Shown here: piece by piece, positions 12,779-27,547 of the stretch
Numbering within the stretch: the stretch's first letter is position 1
Layout: each line of letters begins with the position of its first letter
Source: Cacajao melanocephalus
Taxonomy: Eukaryota; Chordata; Mammalia; Primates; Pitheciidae
Assembly: GCA_963573385.1 (NCBI GenBank)
Contig: CAUYLG010066006.1
Span: forward strand, 19,204 to 83,203
DNA length: 64,000 nucleotides
Direction: 5' to 3'
Made by a program: the position numbers and the translations under genes
Notes under the pieces: generated by a model
Databases searched by the model: none
What the model saw: the letters and a program-made list of their open reading frames with translations, nothing else
What the model was told of the DNA's origin: nothing

Positions 12779-12857
12779 TCACTGGACCTGGCCCCTCGAC
12801 TCTAGCCATGGGCCAGACCTCTGTGTCCGCGCTGTCCCCGCAGCCCGGCAGCGGTGA
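12750..12857 (+). promoter_or_regulatory. uORF 2, overlapping the main PHACTR2 start
   Basis: ATG at 12750 is out of frame with the main ATG at 12808 and runs over it. In unspliced RNA it stops at TGA 12855-12857, inside the donor site. In spliced RNA the last exon-1 bases CG plus T of exon 2 give Arg, and the next codon is TGA (45279-45281). Both versions give the same 35-residue peptide. An overlapping uORF is expected to lower initiation at 12808 unless leaky scanning dominates. Confidence 0.55.
12808..12853 (+). CDS. PHACTR2: PHACTR2 first coding exon (MGQTSVSAL isoform)
   Basis: PHACTR2 belongs to a family that binds G-actin through RPEL motifs and protein phosphatase 1 through a C-terminal motif, linking actin state to PP1 targeting (family knowledge). 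This exon encodes residues 1-15, MGQTSVSALSPQPGS, plus the first base of codon 16. The start was chosen because gccATGG is near the optimal Kozak context, and the frame is closed upstream by TGA at 12751-12753. The donor G|gtgagtc at 12854 leaves phase 1 and joins exactly to the exon at 45278, giving ...PGS-VDGLDK, as I recall for a PHACTR2 isoform. This N terminus is short, Ser/Pro-rich and isoform-specific; it has no domain. Neighbours: CpG-rich promoter upstream and a 32.4-kb intron downstream. A different first exon starting MDNA is known for this gene and was not seen here. Confidence 0.93.
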
Positions 12858-13272
12858 GTCCCGGGCGCACGCGATGCGCTCCCGCCGCGCGGGCGCTGGG
12901 CTGGCGGCTGGGCCCCGGGGCAGGCAGGGCTCGTCGTCTGGTCAGGTTCCGCTCGGACCCGCCAAGTCCCTCGGAGAAACCCCAGAGGTAGCGCTCGCCA
13001 AACTCTTTGTCGTGAAAGAGGAATGCCTTTTGGGATCCAGCCGATTTTACCTTAAAGGCACAGGCTCCATTTTCCTGTGCGCGATGCCTCGCTGTGGTTT
13101 TTATCCAAATTATTTCGGAGCCAGAAACTTACGGGAAACGCCATTTGCGTATTACTGTGTTTTTAAAAACGCGAAACTTAGAGAGCAAGAGAAACATGCC
13201 AACAGGTTTTTCTGTATTTACGCTTGGCTTCTGAACAGACTAGGACTGAATACTCTCAAGCTTGTCAACTGA

Positions 13273-14382
13273 TTTATGGTTTGTTATTTGGAGTAGAAGG
13301 GCTGATCGCCTTCCTAACCTGGCAGAACGCTGAATACTTAATAACTAGCCCCGAAATGCGCAATTGTTTCAAATGAGACTTGTTTTGTTTATATTAGAGC
13401 AGTTATAAAATTTAGGGAAACGTATCTCATGAACTTAGTTCTCCAGGACTAAAGTTAGTTTTGTGGAAACGTGTAACGTGTCTGAGTTGTAATGTCATGT
13501 TTTAAAAGTTTATTCCCCCCCTCCCATTTTCTTAAACAAAAAGAGGGAAGGAAGGTACGTCTGGCATTTCCCCAGCAGTGTAGAGATAAAAAAAAACTGT
13601 TTGGTGCTGTTACCTGTGATTCGGTAAGGAAATACATTTAAAAGGTACTATTTTTATATTTTTCCATCAACGATTAAAAAATAAATAAAACTCAAAGGGA
13701 CCATTTATGTTATTCATTGAGATATTTGATACACTTTTTAAATTGCGCAAACAACAGGATCTTGCTGAAAGGAAATGACAGGGCGCAGAGGAAGGTTTTT
13801 TAATCTGCCTCAGGATGTCTAACTAGATAGCATTCTGTCATTCCAGTCCCTTTCCCTGCTTTATACCCAGTAGGTTTCTTTAGGTAGCACAGCTTCACTC
13901 CCTGAGATACCACAAGCTTTGCTGAGGTGTCAGTTAATACCGCAGAAGATCCCTAGGCAGAGAAGAGACATCAGAATCCGAAAAAGATTACAGTATACCT
14001 TCCTTTACCATTAATGACATGGCTACAGCTCTGAACATCAAAAAGACATCATGTTGGTAGCTTTTTGAGAGATTTTTGAGGGGAGGTGTTGAGTAGCATT
14101 TTAAATTTAGTAAACTACTTTGTGCAAATAACTCTTGGTTTCCTTTGTCTTACCTTAAAGTGGTGAGACTTCTTTATATTTCAAGAAAGGGTTATATTTT
14201 TAAATTTGCGCAGCGGCAAAGATAGAATTAAATCAGTACTCCACACAACAGGTATATAGAAGGTATTGTCCTGAATTTAGTTATTTTATCACAAAATATT
14301 ATTTGAGTGAATATTAGAAAAGCAAATTTTGCCTTAATAAAAATCAAGGAATATTATATAAATGATGTCTAAGAAGCAAATG
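13273..14382. other. Intronic DNA after the CpG block, no repeat recognised
   Basis: Moderate to AT-rich, no gene. Closeness to the promoter makes intronic regulatory elements plausible, but none can be named from sequence. Confidence 0.5.
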
Positions 14383-14395
14383 AAATCCTAAAATG

Positions 14396-16603
<2,208 letters not shown>

Positions 16604-16662
16604 CACCTGGGGCCTTCCAAAATGCGGGGATTATAGGTGTGAGCCACCGTGCCTAGCCTGAA
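16604..16662 (-). mobile_element. 60-bp Alu 5'-end fragment, antisense
   Basis: Only the first ~60 bases of an Alu remain, ending gtgagccaccgtgcctagcc. There is no tail and no TSD, so it is a deletion remnant or recombination scar. Confidence 0.8.
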
Positions 16663-16799
16663 CTAATTTTTCAGTTCTAATAGTTTTTCAGTGGATTCCT
16701 TATGGTTTCTATATACAAGATCATGCTATATACAAGATATATTTACACAGGTATGTGCAAAAAACAACATTTTAATTCCTCCTTTTAGAGTTGATTGCT

Positions 16800-17545
<746 letters not shown>

Positions 17546-18335
17546 ATTGGGTCCATTATTTCTAAGTACAGGCTAAAACGATACGCCCCCAATAGGGTGG
17601 TTCTTCCAGTACTCTCTGGCATCATGCCCTAGGAGGATTGAGACATCTAGTATTTCATTGTCAAGTTTAGAGCATTGGATACAATAAGTTTTTGATGAAT
17701 ATATGAATGAGTTGACAAATAGTCTCAATAAGCAGCCTGACTGCTTTAAGCCAATGATAATATGAATGAGAGGTATGTATTATTTATATTCTTTTTTGAG
17801 TCCAAGAATTATATTACTCCACCTCTGTTGTCTGAAGGGTAGTGTCTGAATCTAGTAACTGTTTCCCCAACCCCACCCCATTTTCTCAGTGCCACAGACC
17901 AGTACTCGGTTGCTTCTTTTCAGCCCTTGGGTTGAAAGGGCAGACAATGCCACTGTCCCCATTTTTAGGGACAAGAGAACAAGTGAATAAGGCGTGCAGG
18001 ATCACACCTAGGTTGAGATGGAACCTGTATTTATCTGTGTCTCTGGGTTTCCAAGTTTTGTTCAGGGCCCTATATTTGTCTTGTCGAGAATATTTATCCA
18101 TTTCCTTGTAAACCAGGCACAGGAAGAAGTCCTAAAGACCAAAGTTGATAGAGTTTGTTTTCTTTATAGTATAATATGCACATGGTCAGAAGTCAAACAT
18201 TACAAGATGGTTTGGGATAAAAATGAGTTTACTCCCTCCTAGAATCCCCCAGTTCCACCTTCTATCCATAACCCAGCACGAACATTTTCTTTTCATTCCA
18301 CACAGTTTTCATTCATAGATGTCTAATATCTAATG
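17546..18335. other. Intronic, no gene; possible old L1 scraps
   Basis: The part near 18160-18310 hints at antisense L1M ('gtcagaagtcaaacattac'), too weak to call. Overlapping open frames at 17842-18242 have no protein features. Confidence 0.4.
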
Positions 18336-18339
18336 GCTG

Positions 18340-18510
18340 TAATTGTGAACTCACAATGGGCCAGGAACTACTCTAAGTGCTTAACTTGAATTAGCTTTTT
18401 AAGACTTATGACATTCATCCGGGGTAACTAATATTAATATCCCCATTTTATAAATGAGGAAAACCAAAGTAAAAAAGCTAAGTAGCTTGGCCATGTTACT
18501 TGACTGAAGA
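18340..18510 (-). mobile_element. MIR SINE, antisense
   Basis: The run 'gggccaggaactactctaag ... cccattttataaatgagg' is the antisense MIR core. Confidence 0.75.
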
Positions 18511-18559
18511 AGAAACATAAGTTACCACTTGAGCTATAAAATAAGGTTTAAGCAATTAT

Positions 18560-19320
<761 letters not shown>

Positions 19321-19324
19321 CACA

Positions 19325-20420
19325 CACACAAGAGAGGAACTTCAGTACTGAAGAGTTAGTGTGACAGTCATGGCTTTCCCCTGCTTTGGACATGATCAAA
19401 GCCCATACCCACCATCCACTTGGACCTCACCTGTCATTACAGCCATGAGCTGACCTACAACTGTACTAGCTTTTCTCCAGCTGCGTGGATTCTGAGCTTT
19501 AAGCTCAGTGGCTGGTTTTCAGCTACTTTTTTTTTCTTGTCAGTGATGGAAAAAAAAAAAACTCTTCTTTTTAGATTTGGTTTTTTTCGTCTGATAATAA
19601 TGCAAATGTCACTTCCTTTGAGAGAAGAATGTGAGCAGAATTTCAACATCAGCTGCTTCTCTTTGGTCCACAGCTCGTCAGCTTTGGTGAGTGAGTAATA
19701 TCCCAAATATTTTAATTTTATTTTTAGCAGTCTGAAAAATAAAATAATAAGTTTATTCTATATTTAGCAGTCTGAAAACATAATGGCCAGTGAGCAAGTC
19801 ACACTTCACCTCTTGCCTTCTTAATGCAGTAGGGAAGGAGATAAGACACCTGCTTTGTTGGTCTGACAATTAAGCCTATTTAATTTGAATAGAGGAAAAA
19901 TTACAACATTTTTTCCTTTCTTTGGGGACTTTACTGTAGCAGGTTAACTGCTAGTCTCTATTCGTGGGAGAAAAGATTAATATTTAGTGAAGACTCAACT
20001 GATGTAAAAGTGGTATTCAGGATAGAAATAGTCTTAAGAAAATAAACACATCTTGTGTCCTCCCCGCAAAAGCAGGGGAACAAAAACCAAAACTACAGAA
20101 ATCCAGAAAGGAATAGGCAAATTGCATTACTTGCTATGAGGTCAGTCTAACCATGATCATTTATATGTATAAACCATCCCTCCATTTATTTTCATTTCAA
20201 GGGGCTGGATGTTTTTATTCATATCAACCTTTTGGCAAGTAAAACACTGCAGCCCTTAACACTAAGGAAATTTGGTTACCAAGGAAGGACTGAAGTGCTA
20301 TTTTGCTTAAGAATATCCTGGAAAGCTGTGCTGGTATGAGCTTGGCAGGTATATTCCTACAAATCAGCCTGTTTTATGAGGGCATATTAAGAAGGAGAAG
20401 AGTGGCACCTTCATCCAGAA
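19325..20420. other. Intronic, no gene or repeat recognised
   Basis: Small open frames occur on both strands at 19420-19706 without recognisable protein features. Confidence 0.45.
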
Positions 20421-20890
20421 AACAGTTCCTAAATTAAAGTTATTATGTGTAAGGTGTTATGCTAACCAATGTGGGAAGTTTCAAAGATAAATCATACGCG
20501 GACTCTGCCCACAAAGTGTCCAGGCCTAGAAGATGCTTAGTGAACATGTGCAGAAATGAGAGTGGAAGGGAAGGGATACCTACAGAATTGTAGGACTAGA
20601 TCAGGGAGGCAAAATACTGAATGGGGACAAGCATTCAGGCTCTGAGAAGGAGAGTGAAAGGCAATACTGAAAGCCACAGGCAATGTGAACCACTGAAGTT
20701 TTTTTCTTTTTAATCAAACCAGAGAAATGATTATTGCTTTGCCTCAGGGGATGAGTCGGCCTGTGACCTGCAGTATAGATTTCATGGGGTGAGACTGAAA
20801 GTGGGACCAAGAAGTAGGCTGGAATAATCCAGCAAGGTGGAGGGACACCTGATCTGGGCTGAGGGGTTGGGTAAAGAAATGGGAGTAGGG
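20421..20890 (-). mobile_element. L2 fragment, antisense
   Basis: Diverged antisense L2, with words such as 'gttatgctaaccaatgtggg' and 'ggctggaataatccagcaag'. Confidence 0.55.
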
Positions 20891-20899
20891 TCTCACCCA

Positions 20900-21925
20900 A
20901 CTCTCAGAGTTACAGAGTTTGTGTCTGCAGCTCTGACCTGTCTCTGCACTCCAGGCTTAAATGTGCAACTCCCTGTTTGACAGGTCTGCTTGAAAACTTG
21001 CTGGGCATCCCAGAGGTAACATAGATCTAAACAGAAGGTTTGATTTTGTCCTCCAAGCCAGTTCTTCGCTTGACTTCTACATTTCCCCAAATGATCCAAC
21101 CACTCACTTATTCTAGTCAAGGATCTAGGAATTATTCTTAGGTTTTCCTTTTCCCTCCACATGGATCCATCAGCAGGTCCTGTCCTTTCTTCCCAAATAT
21201 ATCTCAAGTCCATGCTCTTCCATCTGTCCCTACTGCCACCATCCAAGCTCTGGGGCCATTCATTACATGGACAACTGCAGTAGATTCCAGCTGCTCTCCG
21301 GCTTCTGTTCCCACCCTTCTGCAATTCATTTTCCACAGAACAGCTAAAGTAATTTCTTAAAGCATAAATCATGTCAGTCACTCACTCAAAACCTTCCTGT
21401 CCTCCCACTGCACTTGGAATGAAATCCAGATTGCACAGTATGGCCCTCGAGGCTGTACATGAGCCTGTATAATCCCTGCCCAGCCCTCTGACCTCATCTT
21501 CCATCACTTTGCCCTGGTGCCTCTATAGTGCTGCAGTCTCACTGCCTTTTTCAATTTTCAAGCAAGCCTGGCTCAGTCCTACCCATGGACCTTGGCCATG
21601 GCTGCTCCCTGTTTGAGACATTCTTCCCTTGGCTCTTTGCAAAGCTAACTCCTTGTTTCAGCGGCATCCTTGTGCTTTATAGAGACCTTCCCTGCCTACC
21701 CCTCTCCAGAATAACCCACCCAGGCCCCACTCACAGCTCTCTGTGCCTTCATTGCCCTTAGCGCTCAGATGGTCTTGTTTGTTTGTTTTATTCATTGTCT
21801 CTCTTTGCTAGAACATAAGCTCCATGATCTATAAGACGTTAATCTGTCTTGTTCACCAATGTCTCTTCTTATTCCTAGATATATGCCTGACACCAAAACT
21901 ATTTGTCAAATAAATGAATAGCTCT
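20900..21925 (+). mobile_element. L2 LINE, sense, about 1 kb including the 3' end
   Basis: Continuous L2 consensus-like text to the terminus ('agaacataagctccatgatc' ... 'aaataaatgaatag'). The antisense open frame 20893-21381 (162 codons) is a chance frame in L2, not a gene. Confidence 0.85.
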
Positions 21926-22211
21926 GTTTGGCCAGGTCACACATTAGTAGAGTAGTAGGAACTGAGTAGAAATTTCAGGAGCATCTAAGAAATGTGGAGT
22001 TGTTTAAACTGATTCTTTAATCTTTAATTCTCCAGTCTCTAAATAGCATGCTCTTTGCTACCTATTGATTGATTGTTCATCATGACAAATTATCCACTGA
22101 ACTCACAGTATGGCACCTGAAGACATCTCTGTTTTTCACCCTGCCCCAACCCCTGGGCCCCCCCCCATTTCAAAATTATACATTTCCTATTCTCCCATTT
22201 TCTCATCTTCT
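21926..22211. other. Intronic, no gene recognised
   Basis: Includes a C-run at 22159-22168. Nothing else seen. Confidence 0.45.
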
Positions 22212-22220
22212 CAACATTCT

Positions 22221-22511
22221 TTTTTTTGGAGACTAAGTGTGTCTCTCTCACCCAGGCTGGAGTGCAGTGGCCTAATCTCAGCTCACTGCAACCTCCACCT
22301 CGTAGGTTCAAGCAATTCTCTCTTCCTCAGCCTCCCAAGTAGCTGGGATTACAGGCACCCGCCACCATGCCTGGCTAATTTTTGTATTTTTAGTAGAGAT
22401 GGGGTTTTGCCATGTTGGCCAGGCTGGTCTTGAACTCCTGACCTCAAGTGATCCACCCACCTTGGCTCCCAAAGTGCTGGGATTACAGGCATGAGCCACC
22501 ATGCCCAGCCC
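22221..22511 (-). mobile_element. Full-length Alu, antisense
   Basis: TSD caacattct at 22212-22220 and 22512-22520. Short T-tail. Confidence 0.95.
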
Positions 22512-22520
22512 CAACATTCT

Positions 22521-23470
22521 TATATAGTGCTTTTGATTATATCAGTAGTCTATGTAACAGCAGAAATGCCAGTGACAGCTAAGGCTTGAGGTAAACCACG
22601 ATTACTTTTTCTCTCCTGCATATCTTGTTTCTCCTACTGGTGTTTTTGTTAGCTTGCTAAGTATCCTGTACACTTATCTGCACACTTTCTCTTGTTATGT
22701 ATTTAATAAATTGCTTCTCAATATGTTCAAACACTCAAGTTATTCTTTCAGGGTCATCTTTAAGAACTTCATGCATAGTCTTTGTCCTTTTTCCATGTGG
22801 ACTGGATTTTCTCTGAGCCCACTGTCCAGCTGTTCACCACACCAGGGAGATTCCTTCCACTTTCCTCTTGTGTTGAATCTCGAGATTGCTGGATCCCACG
22901 CCTTTTTTTTTCTTCTGGGTCTATTTCCTTATTTTGGCAGAGCACACAGGGTGCTTCTTGAGAAAAGCTCATGGGGTGTATGTTTTTTGAGTCTTTGTAT
23001 TAGAACATGTTTTTATTCTGGCTTCATGCTTGGTTGATAGCTTGGCTGATAGCTTGGCTGGGTCAGAAGGTAGCAAAGCAAACTTGTTGCAATGTGCACA
23101 AACACCCGCCATCACTCCCAATTAATCATGATGAACGTTTTACCTTTATGTAGACAACTTGTTTTTTCTCTTTAGCAAATAGATTTTAACTCATTTCAAA
23201 AGACTTTCTTGGGTGATGGTCACACAAGATCTCAGCTTTGACCCGGCTTGCTGCAATAGTCTAAAAAATATTTTTTGGAAGTTTAAAAGATTTATGGTAC
23301 ATAGACAATTAAAAAATGTGTTTACTGTGATAATAATGTGCTGGCATTTTAAAATAAGACTCACATTTAAGATTTACAGTGAATAATTGTAGTATTCCTG
23401 TATTTTTCTGTGTTTTTATTTTAGGGGTGCATCATCTTTATGGGCTGCTGGTTCTGATAGGATCCTTGGG
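22521..23470. other. Intronic, no gene; short local tandem
   Basis: The phrase gatagcttggctg occurs twice around 23034-23060. The open frame 22654-23037 (127 codons) has no recognisable domain or splice context. Confidence 0.45.
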
Positions 23471-23479
23471 GTATTACAA

Positions 23480-23975
<496 letters not shown>

Positions 23976-23982
23976 CGGACTA

Positions 23983-24083
23983 TACAGATGCTTCTCAACT
24001 TATGATGGGGTTATATCTTGATAAGCCCATCATAAAGTTAAAAAAAAAATAGTCAAACCATGGTAAATCAGGGACCTTCTGTA
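23983..24083. mobile_element. ~100-bp Tigger1/MER2-like internally deleted element
   Basis: Both ends of a Tigger-type transposon are present in inverted order: cagatgcttctcaacttatg on the left and its counterpart ccatggtaaatcagggacct on the right. They are separated by a short A-rich middle and flanked by TA. Confidence 0.7.
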
Positions 24084-25644
24084 TTTAAATAAAAAAAATT
24101 TTCATTTGAATCTTTATGCGTGTCTTTCTCTTTACTTGAGGCAAAAGTTACAAAGTATCCAGTTCAGAGATTCTGATGTTCTGTACACAAATGCCGGGAT
24201 GAACCAGGTCATTCATATTTACTGTTCCTGAGCAAATATTCCTATTGTCAAGTAGAATGTTAAGATTCTGATGGAATATTATTGCCAGAAAACTGTTTGC
24301 TTTTACATACATTTTTGTTAATATTATAAGCAGCAAAATAATGCATTTCCCACAATGGCTAGGTTTGAAGTAAATATATAGTTGCTTTCACTTCGAAGGC
24401 AAGGAAGTTATCAGCAGAATGTCAATTACTGTTTAGGAAAAGGCCACAGAATTTCAACTTGTTGCCTTTTCAAGAAGACCCCTGTGAACTTCATCTGAGG
24501 GTGCTACATGCTCATTACTTAACCCAAAACCAAAGTCAAAGAACAGGGCACTGGATGAAAATAGCTGTTTAATAGCGAGTAGGAGGAACTATAAGAAAGA
24601 TTTTAGCCAATACATTTCTGAAAAGGAGGCTGAGCCCTTTTCTCTTTTAGAACTGTAGGTGGCAAATTCTGAAAATTGCAAAAGGAAGCAATCATTTATT
24701 TAAGACTTCTGTTCATGCATTCCTTTTTGGATAACGTTTGGCTTTTTATTTTCACCTCTGTTTGTACTTCAGGCATCCTTTCTTTTCAATTGTGTGCCTA
24801 TTTGCAGTCCATTGCCCAGTGTGAAGTAAATTCCATTCAATCTTAATTGGGGTCTCTTAAAAGCTTTTTCTAAAGAGTTTTTCAGCCTCCCTGTGGAAGG
24901 CCACTGTTTGTTGGCTAAGGTGTTCCAGGGTGTGCTGAACATTGCCTCTGACCTTCCTTCTTGTATAACAATGTTTCTGACAACAGCTGGGTGGCTCACA
25001 GGACAGAGAAGGGCAGTCTAACAGGATGATTCAGGATTGCACTGATCAATTTCATCTCTTATAAAGGGATTTTGTGTATTTCAAAATTTCTTCTGCATCT
25101 GTAAAGTTAACTTGTGCTGACCGACCAGCCTGTTTATGAAAGAACCGGGTGAGAATGGAAACTTGGAACAACCCAGAACAAGTTAACTGAGCTCACGCCG
25201 TGGGTTCCTGTTGGCCTGACTGCACTATGTTTCATTTTCCTAAAGGCTTCTAAATCAGGGTTGTATACATCTGTGCACAACTAATGTTCTGTCACTTGGA
25301 AAGTATTTGACTGCCAATTTTTTTAAAGAAAACATGAAAAGAATAAAATCAAACATGAGATTTTTAGAAGAATTTAGAACCGTACGCTTTTTAAAAACTG
25401 AATCCCCTTCAGTCATCCAACCACAGAATGTCAGAACACACGTATACCTCATTTTCCAAACAAGAATGTTTTAATTTAGGAAGCCATTATAAAGTAATCA
25501 TAGCAAAATCCTTCAAAGAACTTTTCTTTTTTCCCTCTTTCAAGTGGCATGAGGTGGAGGTGAGGTTGAAGGCCGTGTGACATTTTCACTTTACCTTCGA
25601 CATATTAATAAATAACGTTACAGATAACAGTAAATGTCTGTACA
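24084..25644. other. 1.5-kb intronic region without recognised repeats
   Basis: No exon could be supported. Open frames at 24148-24336, 24769-24999 and 25255-25452 are short with no features. This is one of the larger repeat-poor blocks of intron 1. Confidence 0.5.
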
Positions 25645-26037
25645 CTATTAGTCAACTGGGGCTGTCATAACACCATACCACAGACTGGGTGGCTACAACA
25701 ACAGAAATGTATTTCCTCACCGTTCTGGAGGCTAGAGGTCTAAGATCAAGGTGTCAGCAGGGTGAGTTTCTGCAGAAGTCTCTGTCTTTAACTTGTAGAT
25801 GGATGCCTTCTCTCTGGGTGCTCGTATGGTCCATCCTCTGTGCACACACATGTCTGTGCTCACATGTTATCCTCTTATAAGGACCCTATTGGAGTAGGGC
25901 CCACCCATATGACCTCATTTTACCTTAATTTTACCTTTTAAAGGCCCTCTATTCAAATATGGACCCATGTTTAGGTACTGGGAGTTAAGACTTCAGCATT
26001 TAAATTTTGAGGGACACAATTCAGTCCATAGCAATGT
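25645..26037 (-). mobile_element. MLT1-type solo LTR, antisense
   Basis: The sequence starts 'gtcaactggggctgtcataac' and ends 'gggacacaattcagtccata', the two ends of an MLT1 (ERVL-MaLR) LTR read backwards. Only LTR sequence is present; no viral gene is seen. Confidence 0.85.
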
Positions 26038-26039
26038 CC

Positions 26040-26341
26040 TTTTTTTTGTTTTTGCTTTTTGAGTCAGAGTCTTGCTCTGTCATCCAGGCTGGAGTGCAGA
26101 GGCATGATCTTGGCTCACCGCAACTTCTGCCTCCTGTGTTCAAGTGATTCTCCTGCCTCAGCCACCCAAGTAGCTGGAACTTCAAGCACGCGCCAGCATA
26201 TCCGGCTAATTTTTGTATTTTTAGTAGAGACCAGGTTTCACCATGTTGGCAAGATTGGTCTCGAACTCCTGATCTCAGGTGATCCACTTGCTTTGGCCTC
26301 TCAGAGTGCTGAGATTACAGGCATGAGCTACCGCACCCAGC
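26040..26341 (-). mobile_element. Full-length Alu, antisense
   Basis: Interrupted T-tail at 26040-26060, complete body to gcacccagcc. No clear TSD was found. Confidence 0.93.
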
Positions 26342-26653
26342 CCCTTTTTCTGTATTTTTAAAATACGCCATTTAAGGACTTTAAGCAATGTCCCTAAAAC
26401 CAGTGTACAAACCAGGATCTATTAGCAATGTCCCATAAGCACACTGCACCCATTGTCTTTTTTCTGGTTTTTCAATTTTGTCTCTTAACCGATTAAGGCC
26501 TCTTCCCCACTCACGTCAACAGTGTCATATTCAGTAGATGTAAATTAAGAGGAGGCACAAAGGTGATTTTCAGCAACAGGAATTAATCAGTGTGACTAGG
26601 CAGTACCTCTTAGGAAGTAAAGCATAGGCTGTAGAGTATATGGAGTAAACTTA
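26342..26653. other. Intronic, no gene recognised
   Basis: About 310 bases between two Alus of opposite orientation. Confidence 0.5.
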
Positions 26654-26669
26654 GAAAATGGAATATGTG

Positions 26670-27289
<620 letters not shown>

Positions 27290-27294
<5 letters not shown>

Positions 27295-27535
27295 AAGGAA
27301 GGAAGGAGGGAAAGAAGGAAGGAAGGGAGGGATAGAGGGAAGAGGGAAGGAAGGCGGGGGGGAAGGAAGGAAAGGAAAGAAGGAAGGGAGGGGGGGAGGG
27401 AAGGAGGGGAGGGGGAGAAGAAGAAGGAGGAAGAAAAAGAAGCAGAGAGGGAAGGAAGGGCAGAGGGAGGAGAAGAAGGAGGAAAAAAGGAAGAAAGGGA
27501 GAGAAATGAAGGAAGAAAGAAAAGGAAATAAAGAA
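27290..27535. repeat. GGAA-rich polypurine microsatellite (~245 bp)
   Basis: Almost uninterrupted A/G on the + strand with many GGAA units, plus GGGA, GAAA and AAGA variants. Pyrimidines are very rare (for example at 27334 and near 27355). It grew from the A-tail of the AluJ. The 126- and 89-codon frames across it are low-complexity artefacts. Confidence 0.95.
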
Positions 27536-27547
27536 GTGGAATATGTG

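Larger units (their letters stand above)
12420..12807 (+). promoter_or_regulatory. PHACTR2: GC-rich promoter and 5' UTR of PHACTR2 (MGQTS isoform)
   Basis: From 12420 the DNA switches from AT-rich to strongly GC-rich with many CpGs, a CpG-island-like block that runs to about 13000 and surrounds the first coding exon. There is no convincing TATA box, which suits a CpG-type promoter with dispersed starts. Long C-runs (12500-12538, 12551-12555, 12561-12565) supply GC-box/KLF-like sites and a quadruplex-prone minus strand. A DR1 motif is at 12567-12579. The exact transcription start cannot be read from the sequence, so the split between promoter and 5' UTR is unknown. The 5' UTR contains at least two upstream ATGs (12716 and 12750). 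Confidence 0.75.

Noticed and set aside
12808..12828. N-myristoylation of the MGQ N terminus
   Set aside because: Position 6 is Val (M-G-Q-T-S-V), where the usual motif wants Ser, Thr or another small residue.
20893..21381. 162-codon open frame on the minus strand, one of the longest in the window
   Set aside because: It lies antisense in a clear L2 and has no domain, start context or splice support.
26029..26434. Word agcaatgtcc on both sides of an Alu, as a possible TSD
   Set aside because: The second copy lies about 40 bases past the Alu end and a third copy occurs further on, so it is not at the insertion edges.
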